Below are positions 44,911-53,696 of a stretch of DNA of 64,000 bases, one piece after another. The DNA is from Scalindua sp964344685. Lineage in GTDB: Bacteria; Planctomycetota; Brocadiia; Brocadiales; Scalinduaceae. Numbering within the stretch: the stretch's first letter is position 1; each line of letters starts with the position of its first letter. Below the pieces are notes generated by a model, which did not search any database, was not told where the DNA came from, and saw nothing but the letters and a program-made list of their open reading frames with translations. The translations under genes and the position numbers were made by a program. The stretch is from positions 62,001-126,000 of the forward strand of contig CAYFOK010000004.1 in NCBI GenBank assembly GCA_964344685.1, written 5' to 3'.

Positions 44911-46542
44911 TTAGGCACATGGCAGGGTGAATGTAAAGTTGCTACCTTGCCCGCTCTTACTTTCTACCCATATCCTACCACCATGATGTTCTACAATTTC
45001 TTTACAGATTGCAAGCCCAAGACCTGTACCCTTCACTTTGTCTTTATGTTCGTTTCTCACCTGGCTAAATTTCTCAAATATTTTCTTCTGATCAGCTTCA
45101 GCAATGCCTATACCTTTATCTATTACACTTATCATTACCTCATTATTTTTCCTTCTTGCCCTGCATATTATAGGCCCCTCTTCTGTAAACTTTACTGTAT
45201 TGGAAACCAGATTAATCACAACCTGTTTCAATTTATCACTGTCGCCCCTAACCACAGGGAGCTCGTTTTCAATATCTTCAACTATTTCAAGCTGATACAT
45301 TTCAACGAAACTGTTTGTAACATCTAATGCACGCCTGACAATCTTATCAACTGAGAGGTTTTCCATCTGCCAATCCACTTTTTTGGCTTCCATCTTTGAT
45401 ATATCAAGTATATCGTCTATAAGGGCTGTCAGCCTATCGCCCTCCAACTTTATAATATTAATATTCTTTTTTATTTGGGTTACCGCTTTATCGGTCTTAT
45501 CAACATCCACACTGACATGCGGGAATATAACTTTCTCAAGCTTCATGTTTATGATCCGCACAAAACCTAAAACCAATGCAAGCGGGGTTCTTATTTCATG
45601 AGACACCGTGGACAGGAAATCTGTTCTCATTCTATCCTGCTCTCGAAGTTTTGCATTTGCTTCTCTTAATTCATGTGTTCTTTCTTCAACTTTCTGCTCA
45701 AGTGTCTTACTGTAATCCTCTAATTTCGTATAGGACCATTTTAATCTTTTTGACATCTCGACAAACGCACTGGCAAGGACCCCGACTTCATCATCTGACT
45801 TAACTATGATCTTCTCTGAAGTGCTGAAATTCTCACTGGATATTTCATGGACCGACTCTGTTAAACTTATTAGCGGCTTAGACAATCTGCTTGAAAACAC
45901 GTATACTATTATACCACCTACAAATACGAAAATACTTGAAGTAATTATCGCCCAGTCAACAATCTCCCTGGACTCTTTCAATGAAACCTTCTTCATTTTT
46001 GCAATCTCTTGATTAAGCGGGTCTAGAGAGAAACCCAGTCTTAGTACTCCCCACGGATTTGTACCAGTACTGATTTGTACTATAAACTCTATGAAAGTAT
46101 TTCCGTTTTTCTTATATTCATTAATTGTTGCTTTTTTCTGATTTGCAGCAAAAAAAGCCTCTTCATCTAGAAGTTCTTCCTGCTGGAGTTCACGTTTTGA
46201 GGTGTGGATATAAGCCTTACGGGAAAAATCCATTAATATGGCATAGCTAAGCTCTTTGTCTTCATTTACAGATTTAGTTATTATTTCGGTTATATTAGAT
46301 AGATTGAAGGATGCAATACTGTTTTCGGTCTGGCGGGCCAGACTGTCGGAAAGCATCTTTCCCCGTTCGATAAGTTTTTCTCTCATCAGTGTGGTAAGTG
46401 TATCCAACTCTCTTGCCAAATTCTTTTTTTCAGTGGAAACATGAATATAGCTCAGCATTATAAGTAAACCAATAATCAGGCCGAGCATAGTTGAAATGAG
46501 CTTCCAACGTATACTGTTTTTTATGCGAGTTCTTTTTTTCAT
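44911..46542 (-). CDS. Membrane sensor histidine kinase with periplasmic sensor domain and HAMP
   Basis: 543 residues from MKKRTRIKNSIRW; a longer reading starts at 46596. TM1 is at about 13-34, with a periplasmic sensor domain at about 35-194, where the ISTGTNPWGVLRLGFSLDP segment looks Cache-like. TM2 is at about 195-217, then HAMP, then HisKA with the phosphorylated His315 in STVSHEIRTP. The HATPase domain has an N box (NLVSNTVKF), a G1 box (DKGIGI) and a GTGLGLAI box. It lacks a fused receiver. It lies downstream of two binding-protein genes and upstream of a receiver gene. Confidence 0.95.
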   Translation of the reverse strand: MKKRTRIKNSIRWKLISTMLGLIIGLLIMLSYIHVSTEKKNLARELDTLTTLMREKLIERGKMLSDSLARQTENSIASFNLSNITEIITKSVNEDKELSYAILMDFSRKAYIHTSKRELQQEELLDEEAFFAANQKKATINEYKKNGNTFIEFIVQISTGTNPWGVLRLGFSLDPLNQEIAKMKKVSLKESREIVDWAIITSSIFVFVGGIIVYVFSSRLSKPLISLTESVHEISSENFSTSEKIIVKSDDEVGVLASAFVEMSKRLKWSYTKLEDYSKTLEQKVEERTHELREANAKLREQDRMRTDFLSTVSHEIRTPLALVLGFVRIINMKLEKVIFPHVSVDVDKTDKAVTQIKKNINIIKLEGDRLTALIDDILDISKMEAKKVDWQMENLSVDKIVRRALDVTNSFVEMYQLEIVEDIENELPVVRGDSDKLKQVVINLVSNTVKFTEEGPIICRARRKNNEVMISVIDKGIGIAEADQKKIFEKFSQVRNEHKDKVKGTGLGLAICKEIVEHHGGRIWVESKSGQGSNFTFTLPCA

Positions 46543-46651
46543 ATTGTTTATTAACAGAGTTGTAAGGAAAACAGAAGTTGTCAATTGATGCAACAATGCA
46601 TCCGGCTGGTTAGAAAATTACAGATTTTACCACTGACAAAGATATATGAAT

Positions 46652-47641
46652 CTACCTAACAATTTCATTTACTGAATCTAATGCCTCTATATTTAAATTT
46701 AATCCATATTCATCTACCTTTTTCACATTTAAAATAATATGAGATCCGGCAGGACTCTGAACTTTTTCTTCAATTTGCTGATCTTCCAGTATACTAGAGA
46801 CTATTTCAGAAGACTGACTTATCATGGTTGGAATATCGGCAGACATTATTAGAGTAGCACCTAGTTCAACAAAGGCTTTGTCATATGTGTAAATCGGTTT
46901 TCCAGCTGTCTGGCATTGTCCAAATAATTTATTCACTGATTCTATATCGTTTATCACAATTGGGTCAGGAATTAACCAAAGTGCATCTACCTTCGGTAAC
47001 AATTTTTTCAAAGCCGACTCAATATTATCAGGCTTGTTAACAGATTTGCCAAGAATACTAATCCCTACATCTCTTGCACTCTCAACGGCAACATCGAACC
47101 ATTCCTTATTATATGTGTCGCTATACAATATGCCAATCTTGCTCACATCCGGAAAGAAATAACGGCACATCATCAATTGTATACCCTGAAGTGGTTCATT
47201 CGAAATACCGTAAGTACATTTACCTATTGGATGGCGACGCCAATTTATAACAAGGGAAAAGACTATTTTCTTATCTCCTGCCAGCCTATAAGCCATCTGG
47301 TAAGCCTTCGACCCGATACAATAGATTACATAAGGATCGACATCGTAAATCATTTTCTCTACACTCTTCTCATCTATCCATTTACTACCCAGATCTATTT
47401 CTCCTTTCAGATTGGTAATTTTTGATTTTAATTCAGATTGTGCCAGGGAGTATTTGTAAATCGACACGTCAGAATTAAGGATGATGACTCCCTTATTCTC
47501 CCTGGCGAGCAGATCTTTAGAAATAAAGAATGACAAAAAGGCAGAAATAAAAAGTATATGCACGACAGCACACATTCTCTTATTTAGAGAAACATATCTT
47601 ATCAAGCCGTTTGCCATTTTTTTGAAAAATGCGTTCATCAT
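46652..47641 (-). CDS. ABC-type substrate-binding protein, ABC_sub_bind (PF04392)-like
   Basis: 329 residues from the ATG at 47641, chosen because it overlaps the preceding stop as ATGA; an upstream Met at 47683 would add 14. An N-terminal membrane or signal segment (about 26-44) is followed by a two-lobed periplasmic fold. Lobe features are YVIYCIGSKAYQMAYRLAGD, SKIGILYSDTYNKEWFDVA and ALWLIPDPIVIND. The ligand is unknown; relatives sit near Trp/Tyr-type or unknown systems. No permease or ATPase lies nearby. Confidence 0.75.
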   Translation of the reverse strand: MMNAFFKKMANGLIRYVSLNKRMCAVVHILFISAFLSFFISKDLLARENKGVIILNSDVSIYKYSLAQSELKSKITNLKGEIDLGSKWIDEKSVEKMIYDVDPYVIYCIGSKAYQMAYRLAGDKKIVFSLVINWRRHPIGKCTYGISNEPLQGIQLMMCRYFFPDVSKIGILYSDTYNKEWFDVAVESARDVGISILGKSVNKPDNIESALKKLLPKVDALWLIPDPIVINDIESVNKLFGQCQTAGKPIYTYDKAFVELGATLIMSADIPTMISQSSEIVSSILEDQQIEEKVQSPAGSHIILNVKKVDEYGLNLNIEALDSVNEIVR

Positions 47642-48471
47642 TTTGCCAGAAATTCCCTTTCTAATTCTTCCACTTTTTTCCACCCGTCCATTCCAAGCAT
47701 TTTCAGTTTCTTCTTACCGTCCAGTATCATTTCCATCTTCTCAATAATTTCTAATAACAGCTGTGTATTTTCGTCACATCTTCTTGGAATTGCTACTATT
47801 GGAAGTAATATTTCCTTGCTTTTTGCCAAAGGTATCAGGACTTCGTACTGCTTTGGATTAATTGAGGCCAGTTTAGACAGGCTGTTCTCAGTCGTCAATG
47901 CGGAATCAGCCATTCCATATCCAACGGCCATCAATGCATCAATGTCCTTAGGTACCGTTAAAATTTTCATTGAGTTGATAATGCTTCTTTTTTCTTCTCC
48001 ATGCATTTGTAAAAGAATGTTTTTTGTATAATCCTCGTTTCCTGAAGATGCAACGACCTTGCCCTTTAAAAAATCAATATTTTTAATATCTTTTTTTGTA
48101 GTCAATATTTTTTCATAAGTTGCCTTTCCCTTCGAAACACCAACAAGCTTAGCTTCCATATCTATCGGAAATTTTGTTTTTAGTTGACTAAAATGCCAGC
48201 TGGATATCAGAAAAACCCCATCATTCCTCCCAACTATAAAATTCTCGAAAGATTTCCTGTCACTGAATGGTTGGAACTGAAAAGAGCCGTAATTTGATAA
48301 ATATCGATCAAACTCAGTTTTAAGAGATGCAAAGTTGTTAATATTAGTTTCCGGGTTATAGAAATAAATTGTAAATGTTTTATCGGTGAAAGCTTTAGTA
48401 GAGATTAACAACAATATGCATGTCGTTAAGCAGAAAGTAATAAGCAGTTGATGTATTCTATAAACCTTCAT
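47638..48471 (-). CDS. PhnD-like periplasmic substrate-binding protein
   Basis: 277 residues from MKVYRIHQLLITFCL. A TTG at 48549 would give 26 more residues, but these do not look like a signal peptide. A signal sequence (about 1-27) precedes a periplasmic-binding type II fold with DRKSFENFIVGRNDGVFLIS, LKGKVVASSGNEDYTKNILL and MADSALTTEN, the pattern of the phosphate/phosphonate-binding PhnD group. The ligand is unknown. It is translationally coupled to the next binding-protein gene. Confidence 0.72.
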   Translation of the reverse strand: MKVYRIHQLLITFCLTTCILLLISTKAFTDKTFTIYFYNPETNINNFASLKTEFDRYLSNYGSFQFQPFSDRKSFENFIVGRNDGVFLISSWHFSQLKTKFPIDMEAKLVGVSKGKATYEKILTTKKDIKNIDFLKGKVVASSGNEDYTKNILLQMHGEEKRSIINSMKILTVPKDIDALMAVGYGMADSALTTENSLSKLASINPKQYEVLIPLAKSKEILLPIVAIPRRCDENTQLLLEIIEKMEMILDGKKKLKMLGMDGWKKVEELEREFLAK

Positions 48472-48622
48472 TATTTCGTATTTATTGTATCTCAAAACTG
48501 GTATTTTTTTCTCGATAAAAAAAACAGGGCTCCTAACAGATTTAGCCAAGCCTTATAATCTACAGAATCCAGCAAGGTCATTATCAATTAATAGTTGTCA
48601 TTTATCGAGAAGTACATCACAC

Positions 48623-50725
48623 CTAAAACTTATAACGCAACTCAACCATAATTGATCTGCCCTGTTGGGGATAATCGGTAGGGACTGTATTTTTCGGGGC
48701 AGGATCATCGTAACTTTTGTCAAAAAGATTAAATATCGATCCTCTGACTTCAAAATTGTCTATGAAATTCTTTCCAATAAGTGTCAAATTTACCAGTGCC
48801 TGTCCAGGGATATCACGCCTCGTATCGCCATCTTCTCTAGGTCTCGGGCCACTGAGCAGTGTAGCAATATTGGCATTGGCATATTTGCATAAACCGGCGT
48901 TTATACCGATATTTGCATTATGTACCGGAACATCAGGCAAACGATTCCTATTCCTTGTATCTTCAGCATCCTGAAAGGTATAATTGGCAAAGATGTAATT
49001 GTCGTTTCCGAAATCAGCCTTCAATTCCGCCTCAACACCCTGTATCCTTGCACCTCCACTGTTTTGAAATTGCTTAGGGCTTCCTGTGTCTACGATAATC
49101 TTGTCTCTTATTCGGTTAAAGAAATAATTCATACTGGCGCTTATATGACTGGTAAAGTTATAACCGAGGCCAACCTCAAACGTATTAATCTTCTCAGGGT
49201 CAAGGTTTGGGTTGCCAACCTTGACTCCATTGTTCGTAAGAAACAACTCCTGAAAACTGGGAGCTTTAAAGGCAGTCGCAAACAATAGCTTAAGGTGCGC
49301 ATCTTCTATAAATCGCCATATAAGCCCCACCCTTGGGTTAGTTGTACCTTCGAACCTGGTAAACCGATCATGTCTAACACCAACCGTTAAATCAATATCT
49401 TTAGTAATATTCCACTCATCCTGCAGATAAAAAGCGTATATGTGTCTTGTTGCCCTTCTTGTAAAAGGAAGGTCACTACTGAAATCTGTAACTAACGCAA
49501 GCGGAGCAAATGTTACAGGATGAAAATTTGTTCCGTAATGTATGTCTCCCTGGTGAATCCATTCGTACTGGAAACCGAATGTAAGTTCATTCCCATCAAA
49601 TAGCTTATAATTTACCTGATTATCAAAACCTAAGGTCCTTTGCTTAAACCGTAATCTGCCCTTCAGACCGTCTGAAAAGGTACGTCCAAACGAATCCACA
49701 AAACCGTCAGGTCTCTGTTCAAAAAAAGGATCGTAATTGTACTGGTCGTAATACACTTTGGGTATTATATTCAGTCTTTCACCGAGTTGTAGCTTATAAG
49801 CAAGTTCAGAGAATATGTAGGTGTCCCTAAGGACAGTTTCATCGTTAAGCGAATCATTGACTCCGATATAATCCTTTCTCCTTTTCTTCATATACTTAAC
49901 CTTGGCTTCCAGATTGTTGTATGACAGTTTCAGGTTCAGGTCTGTCTTTTCCCTTCTGTTTCTAGACTGCCCGGGACTTTTGGAAAATGAGTTCTGGAAG
50001 AGAGCATCCTGCTCTATTTTTTTGCTGAAACCTTGAGTATCAAAATAATCAAGAAATCCTGAAATCTTCAGGTCGCCAAATTCCCTGCCAAACAGCAGGT
50101 TGTAATTTTGTGTGCTGAAAGATCCCCCACTTGCAGTTACTTGAAAACCGTCTATATCTTCAGTGTCTTTTGTAATAATGTTAACGACAGCCAGGAATGC
50201 GTTTTGACCATACAGTGCAGAGCCGGGGCCCCTGATAACTTCAACCTTCTTTATGTTTTCAACCGGAAGATCATTGAAATTCCACATAGCTCCACCTCTC
50301 CAGACGTCATTGATAGAGTGCCCGTCTATCAAAACCTTTATCTTTTGTGAAGCATCATCCAGCACACCCCGTACGGCAATCTCTTTTTCACCTGTTTCAT
50401 CCATAGAGATATAGAAACCTGGTACTATTTTCAATATGTCTGTCAATGTCCTGAATCCCATTCGCTTTATTTGCCTGGCGGTTATTACAGTTACTATGCC
50501 AGGTGCTTTGCTGATGAGAGTATCATGTTTGTTAGCAATAGAGATGACGGCTTCTGCCTGAAGCCATTTTATCTCTTCTAAAATTTTATTTGTACCTTCT
50601 GGTATCACCCGGTTTGCTTTAATTTCACCTTGTTCCCCATGCCTTGAAGCCTCTTCTGAAAAAACAGGAGACAGACTGAAAACAATGTTAGCAAATATGA
50701 CAATAATAATTATTATTTTTCTCAT
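48623..50725 (-). CDS. TonB-dependent outer-membrane receptor
   Basis: Energised outer-membrane channel. The 700-residue product has a signal peptide (about 1-24). The plug domain (about 60-180) has VISIANKHDTLISKAPGIVT, TDILKIVPGFY and the VEVIRGPGSALYGQNAF hallmark. A 22-strand-type barrel follows, with the FKAPSFQELF region, ending in an aromatic LRYKF terminus for BAM recognition. There is no N-terminal STN signalling domain. Substrate could be a siderophore, cobalamin or another scarce solute; the sequence does not decide. The binding-protein genes follow 151 nt downstream. Confidence 0.93.
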   Translation of the reverse strand: MRKIIIIIVIFANIVFSLSPVFSEEASRHGEQGEIKANRVIPEGTNKILEEIKWLQAEAVISIANKHDTLISKAPGIVTVITARQIKRMGFRTLTDILKIVPGFYISMDETGEKEIAVRGVLDDASQKIKVLIDGHSINDVWRGGAMWNFNDLPVENIKKVEVIRGPGSALYGQNAFLAVVNIITKDTEDIDGFQVTASGGSFSTQNYNLLFGREFGDLKISGFLDYFDTQGFSKKIEQDALFQNSFSKSPGQSRNRREKTDLNLKLSYNNLEAKVKYMKKRRKDYIGVNDSLNDETVLRDTYIFSELAYKLQLGERLNIIPKVYYDQYNYDPFFEQRPDGFVDSFGRTFSDGLKGRLRFKQRTLGFDNQVNYKLFDGNELTFGFQYEWIHQGDIHYGTNFHPVTFAPLALVTDFSSDLPFTRRATRHIYAFYLQDEWNITKDIDLTVGVRHDRFTRFEGTTNPRVGLIWRFIEDAHLKLLFATAFKAPSFQELFLTNNGVKVGNPNLDPEKINTFEVGLGYNFTSHISASMNYFFNRIRDKIIVDTGSPKQFQNSGGARIQGVEAELKADFGNDNYIFANYTFQDAEDTRNRNRLPDVPVHNANIGINAGLCKYANANIATLLSGPRPREDGDTRRDIPGQALVNLTLIGKNFIDNFEVRGSIFNLFDKSYDDPAPKNTVPTDYPQQGRSIMVELRYKF

Positions 50726-50929
50726 GAATGATTTATATGCAACAATTTCTAAATGATTAAAACCATTTTGTTAGTATTAAGTATAACAATAGCAAAACAC
50801 TGTTATTGTAATCGTGACTAAGATGGTGGGAAGTAAGAACCAAGAAAAATTCTGTTCTTGCTAGTCATTATTGAAATTACCAGACAATTGCAAAATACCG
50901 AAAAAATTAATTTATGATGTGAATATTTT

Positions 50930-51295
50930 CTAACCGATCTTAGCTTGAATTTCCTGAATTAATTTCTCTTTTGTAATGGTTTTGTCTAGAAATGTAAGGT
51001 CTGGATCAACATCCTTTAGGCCCTTATAACCCCGCTTTGGCTGGCAACTGATTACGATAATTGGAATATTTTCGCATTCAGGCATACTCTTTAAGTACAA
51101 GAGGACCGTGTCGCCTGTCATCATATCCATCAGCATGTCAAGGATAAACAAATCAGGTTTCTCTTCCTCTAATTTTATCAACGCTTCATCTCCATCATAA
51201 GCATGAAGGAGTCTATAGTCGGTATCTTCTAGCATTTCAGCATAAAGGTCATGGAATACCTGATCATCGTCTATTATCATTATAGTTTTTGCCAT
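50930..51295 (-). CDS. Single-domain response regulator, divergent
   Basis: 121 residues with receiver fold only: Asp9-Asp10 pocket, phosphoacceptor Asp53 in FILDMLMDM, Ser83 and Lys105. The usual KP after beta-5 is KT here. It lies 204 nt upstream of the TonB-dependent receptor on the same strand. Because it has no output domain, it probably acts like CheY or within a relay with the kinase at 44911-46542. Confidence 0.9.
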   Translation of the reverse strand: MAKTIMIIDDDQVFHDLYAEMLEDTDYRLLHAYDGDEALIKLEEEKPDLFILDMLMDMMTGDTVLLYLKSMPECENIPIIVISCQPKRGYKGLKDVDPDLTFLDKTITKEKLIQEIQAKIG

Positions 51296-51479
51296 TCTAT
51301 ACGTCCCTCTCCTTTAACGAAAGTGCAATTAACATGCAATAGCAGTTAAAACAGAGAAACCTTGCTGCAAAGTAATTAGTACCAACCATCTTCCGAGGCA
51401 AGGTCTCCTTAAACTACTTCCTTGTAGGATTTGTGCTTTCCATGCGCTCGCTTGAATATCCATTTTTTATAATCCTAAG

Positions 51480-51528
51480 CTACAAAAAAAGCCCTGGCCA
51501 TCCTAATTCCAGACAGTACCAGAGCTTA
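51480..51528 (-). terminator. Intrinsic terminator on the minus strand
   Basis: On the minus strand AAGCTCTGG pairs with CCAGGGCTT (9 bp, one G-U) around a 21-nt loop and is followed by seven T residues. It lies about 190 nt upstream of the receiver gene at 50930-51295. It either ends a transcript from the gene-free region or acts as an attenuator for the receiver and receptor genes. Confidence 0.7.
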
Positions 51529-52241
51529 AATATATTTGAGTGTTGAACCGTTTTCTGAGCAAATTCTATACTCATGCGCTAACCATCTTTCTAATAGTTT
51601 GTACTTAAGATTTACGCTTCCTTGACGTTATTATGGATTAAATTTAGTTACACAAAGAATTCTTAGCATAGGTACCAAATAAAGATATAGTACAATAAGG
51701 AATGGCCTGAATGTCAAGCAAAATATCCTTTGTTCCCATATCTATCCTTACAATAATAACATTAAGGATATTAACCAAAACTTTTTTGCTTTTCCTGGTA
51801 ATGCGTTCTAATTAGTCAAAAAAACCTTACCTCAAAGGTAATTCTCAAAATAAGAGTACTATCATATAAAAAAGGACAAACAACGTTGCATCATTTATAG
51901 ATTTCAGATACACAACTTTTGTATACTCTGCCTTTTGTTACTAATGGTTAAAATTTTTCGCTCGTATCAATTTTTATAAAAAATACCTATAAGATTACTA
52001 TCACAAATACGATACCAATTTCTCTTTTATAGCAGACAACTTACAAGTACCTGCCAGTTAATAACATAAGTGTAATGGCCAAGATCTATAATTATGTTTT
52101 GTTATATGGGCATAACATTTTTGGTTATACCTTCATAACAAATGCTTAGATTTCAAAATAGCTCCAGTTTCTCTTGCCAGACAAACTGTGGCTTAAAAAA
52201 AAGTCAATTTTAACCTATTGAACTATCTATTAGTTGGGTTA

Positions 52242-52258
52242 GTATTCTCACAGAATAC
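52242..52258. repeat. Interrupted palindrome GTATTCT-CAC-AGAATAC
   Basis: A perfect 7-bp inverted repeat with a 3-nt centre inside the gene-free region. It is shaped like an operator for a dimeric regulator, but no promoter is recognisable beside it. Confidence 0.35.
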
Positions 52259-52632
52259 CTCCCTGGTTAACCTAAAGAATTATTCTCTCATACCACATTC
52301 ATTGGTTGAGTTTATATTCGAATCAACTATTGTTATGGTATATTTTTTTGGTTTCCAGAGGTGGCTATTGTAAGTTCTATTTCATATTAATTTACATCTT
52401 CAAACTGGATCTGTTTTTTAACGAATATACTATGTCCATGTTCTTATGATAATGATACCATGGATAATAAAAAGGAATTCATTCTCCACGAAGAGAAAAG
52501 TGATGTATTGTGCTTTGCGAGCCTAGGCATCCACAGACATCATCGTTACACTTGTTTTTTTGCAAGTACCGTGAAATGAAGAAAGCCGTTACTCCTCTGG
52601 TCATGCCTTGAGATGAAATTTTTCTGATTGAA

Positions 52633-52663
52633 CCTGCCTGTATACCTTCGTATTACAGGCAGG
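52633..52663. repeat. Strong GC-rich hairpin in AT-rich gene-free region
   Basis: CCTGCCTGTA and TACAGGCAGG form a perfect 10-bp stem around an 11-nt loop that can pair further. No T run follows on either strand. It lies 83 nt downstream of the exported-protein gene stop (minus). Possible REP-like or RNA-stabilising element. Confidence 0.5.
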
Positions 52664-52705
52664 TAAGAGTGAAGTGACACTGAACTTACATTATTACGAT
52701 ATATA

Positions 52706-52729
52706 AAATGATAAGGGCATCTCCCTTAT
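52706..52729 (-). terminator. Candidate terminator of the exported calcium-loop protein gene
   Basis: On the minus strand ATAAGGG and CCCTTAT (7 bp, 5-nt loop) begin 17 nt after the stop at 52746 and are followed by CATTTTATAT. The U tract is interrupted. Confidence 0.45.
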
Positions 52730-52745
52730 ATTTTAGGATTTTGTA

Positions 52746-53381
52746 TCATTTAGTGCTATCTGGGTTGTCATCATATATATCTGCAATTCCGTCACCGTCC
52801 TTATCTCTTAAGAAATCTGTATCGTTATTATCGGTTAAAAGTTCTTCACCGAACGGATTAGATATTTTGGAATGGCTTCTAAAAAACCCCGGTGACTCCT
52901 GGTAACCGGTTTCAACATCCGTTACTATAATCTCTCCATTAATGATAAAACTGAAAATATCGGAACGGTTTCCTGGTTTGATTGTTGCGTCCGGCTTTTC
53001 AACGGTAAATTTAGTTTTACTGCCCGCGCCATAGTATCCACCAAACGTCCAGACGACCTGTTGTTGTTTACCGCGTATGGTAACTTTTGAGTCCCACATA
53101 TTTGGTCCAGTGACATTGTTCCTGAACCGATGGTCTGCCGCGGTTGCATCCTTGGAAATAAATTTTACAGTTACAGATGCAATGTGTTCAGTATGGTACT
53201 TTGGGTCAGGTTCGTTCTGGTCGTCATTAGTTATTTGGAAACAGTACCTGTTAAATCCGGGTACATACGTTGCGTTAACATCTGCCCTGATAGAGTCAGC
53301 ATAAGTACCCTTTGCCCCAATAAAAAGGCTGATACACAGCGTGCTGTATATTAATATTTTGTTAAATCCCGCCTTGTTCAT
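52746..53381 (-). CDS. Exported hypothetical protein with thrombospondin-3-like calcium loop
   Basis: 211 residues. A signal peptide with cleavage near TYADS (about 25-30) is followed by a beta-rich domain of no family I recognise. The C-terminus (184-211) is Asp-rich and carries DKDGDGIADIYDDNPD, the type-3 thrombospondin/EF-hand-like calcium loop often found in secreted or cell-surface proteins. An SD (AGGAAGGGG) precedes the ATG. Likely periplasmic or extracellular; role unknown. Confidence 0.8.
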   Translation of the reverse strand: MNKAGFNKILIYSTLCISLFIGAKGTYADSIRADVNATYVPGFNRYCFQITNDDQNEPDPKYHTEHIASVTVKFISKDATAADHRFRNNVTGPNMWDSKVTIRGKQQQVVWTFGGYYGAGSKTKFTVEKPDATIKPGNRSDIFSFIINGEIIVTDVETGYQESPGFFRSHSKISNPFGEELLTDNNDTDFLRDKDGDGIADIYDDNPDSTK

Positions 53382-53696
53382 AAGATTTCCCCTTCCTCTA
53401 TGTTTGAGTAATTATTCAATATTTGGACAATTTTTCATCTTTAGTCTTTTCATAATACACTTTGATATTGAAAATATCATGAATCAAGCAGAAAATCAAG
53501 GATAGGTAATAAAAAAGATTGCAAACTAAGCCTTGACATTCTGTCAAAAATATATACTATTAATACCCTAGTCTGCTCTAGCATTCACCCACATTTCAGA
53601 CAATCAACATAATGGTTCAAATCCAGATGGCCAGAATCAGTTAGCTCTTAACGCAGAATAAAATAATTTTTCTAATTATTTAAATATTCAAGATTT
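53382..53696. other. Divergent intergenic region (315 nt)
   Basis: Lies between the divergent exported-protein and Cache-protein genes. It holds the SD of the minus-strand gene, a short inverted repeat TGATATT-GAA-AATATCA (53463-53479) and a good plus-strand promoter (53533-53560). No further gene was found. Confidence 0.55.
53533..53560 (+). promoter_or_regulatory. Candidate sigma-70 promoter of the Cache-protein gene
   Basis: Consensus -35 TTGACA (53533-53538), a 16-nt spacer and TACTAT (53555-53560). It would give a 5' UTR of about 130 nt, long enough for regulation. Confidence 0.5.

Larger units (their letters stand above)
51296..52745. other. 1450-nt gene-free region
   Basis: AT-rich, with frequent stops in all frames and no ORF of convincing length. 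It contains an intrinsic terminator on the minus strand (51487-51528), a stem GAGA-CCTTGC/GCAAGG-TCTC near 51354-51408, a 17-bp interrupted palindrome (52242-52258) and a strong hairpin (52633-52663). A 34-codon hydrophobic ORF at 51711-51815 on the plus strand has a weak SD, but I cannot support it. It may hold a small RNA or the remains of lost genes. Confidence 0.6.

Noticed and set aside
51480..51575. 31-codon minus-strand ORF running into the terminator stem, like a leader peptide
   Set aside because: No run of regulatory codons and no biosynthetic gene downstream; most likely chance.
51711..51815. 34-codon hydrophobic ORF with a weak SD (AAGGA) in the gene-free region
   Set aside because: This length is expected by chance in AT-rich DNA and no homology is visible. 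Recorded only as a possible small membrane peptide.
52447..52465. Fur-box-like GATAATGATA sequence
   Set aside because: Only the first 10 of 19 positions match, and it is not at a promoter of the TonB receptor.
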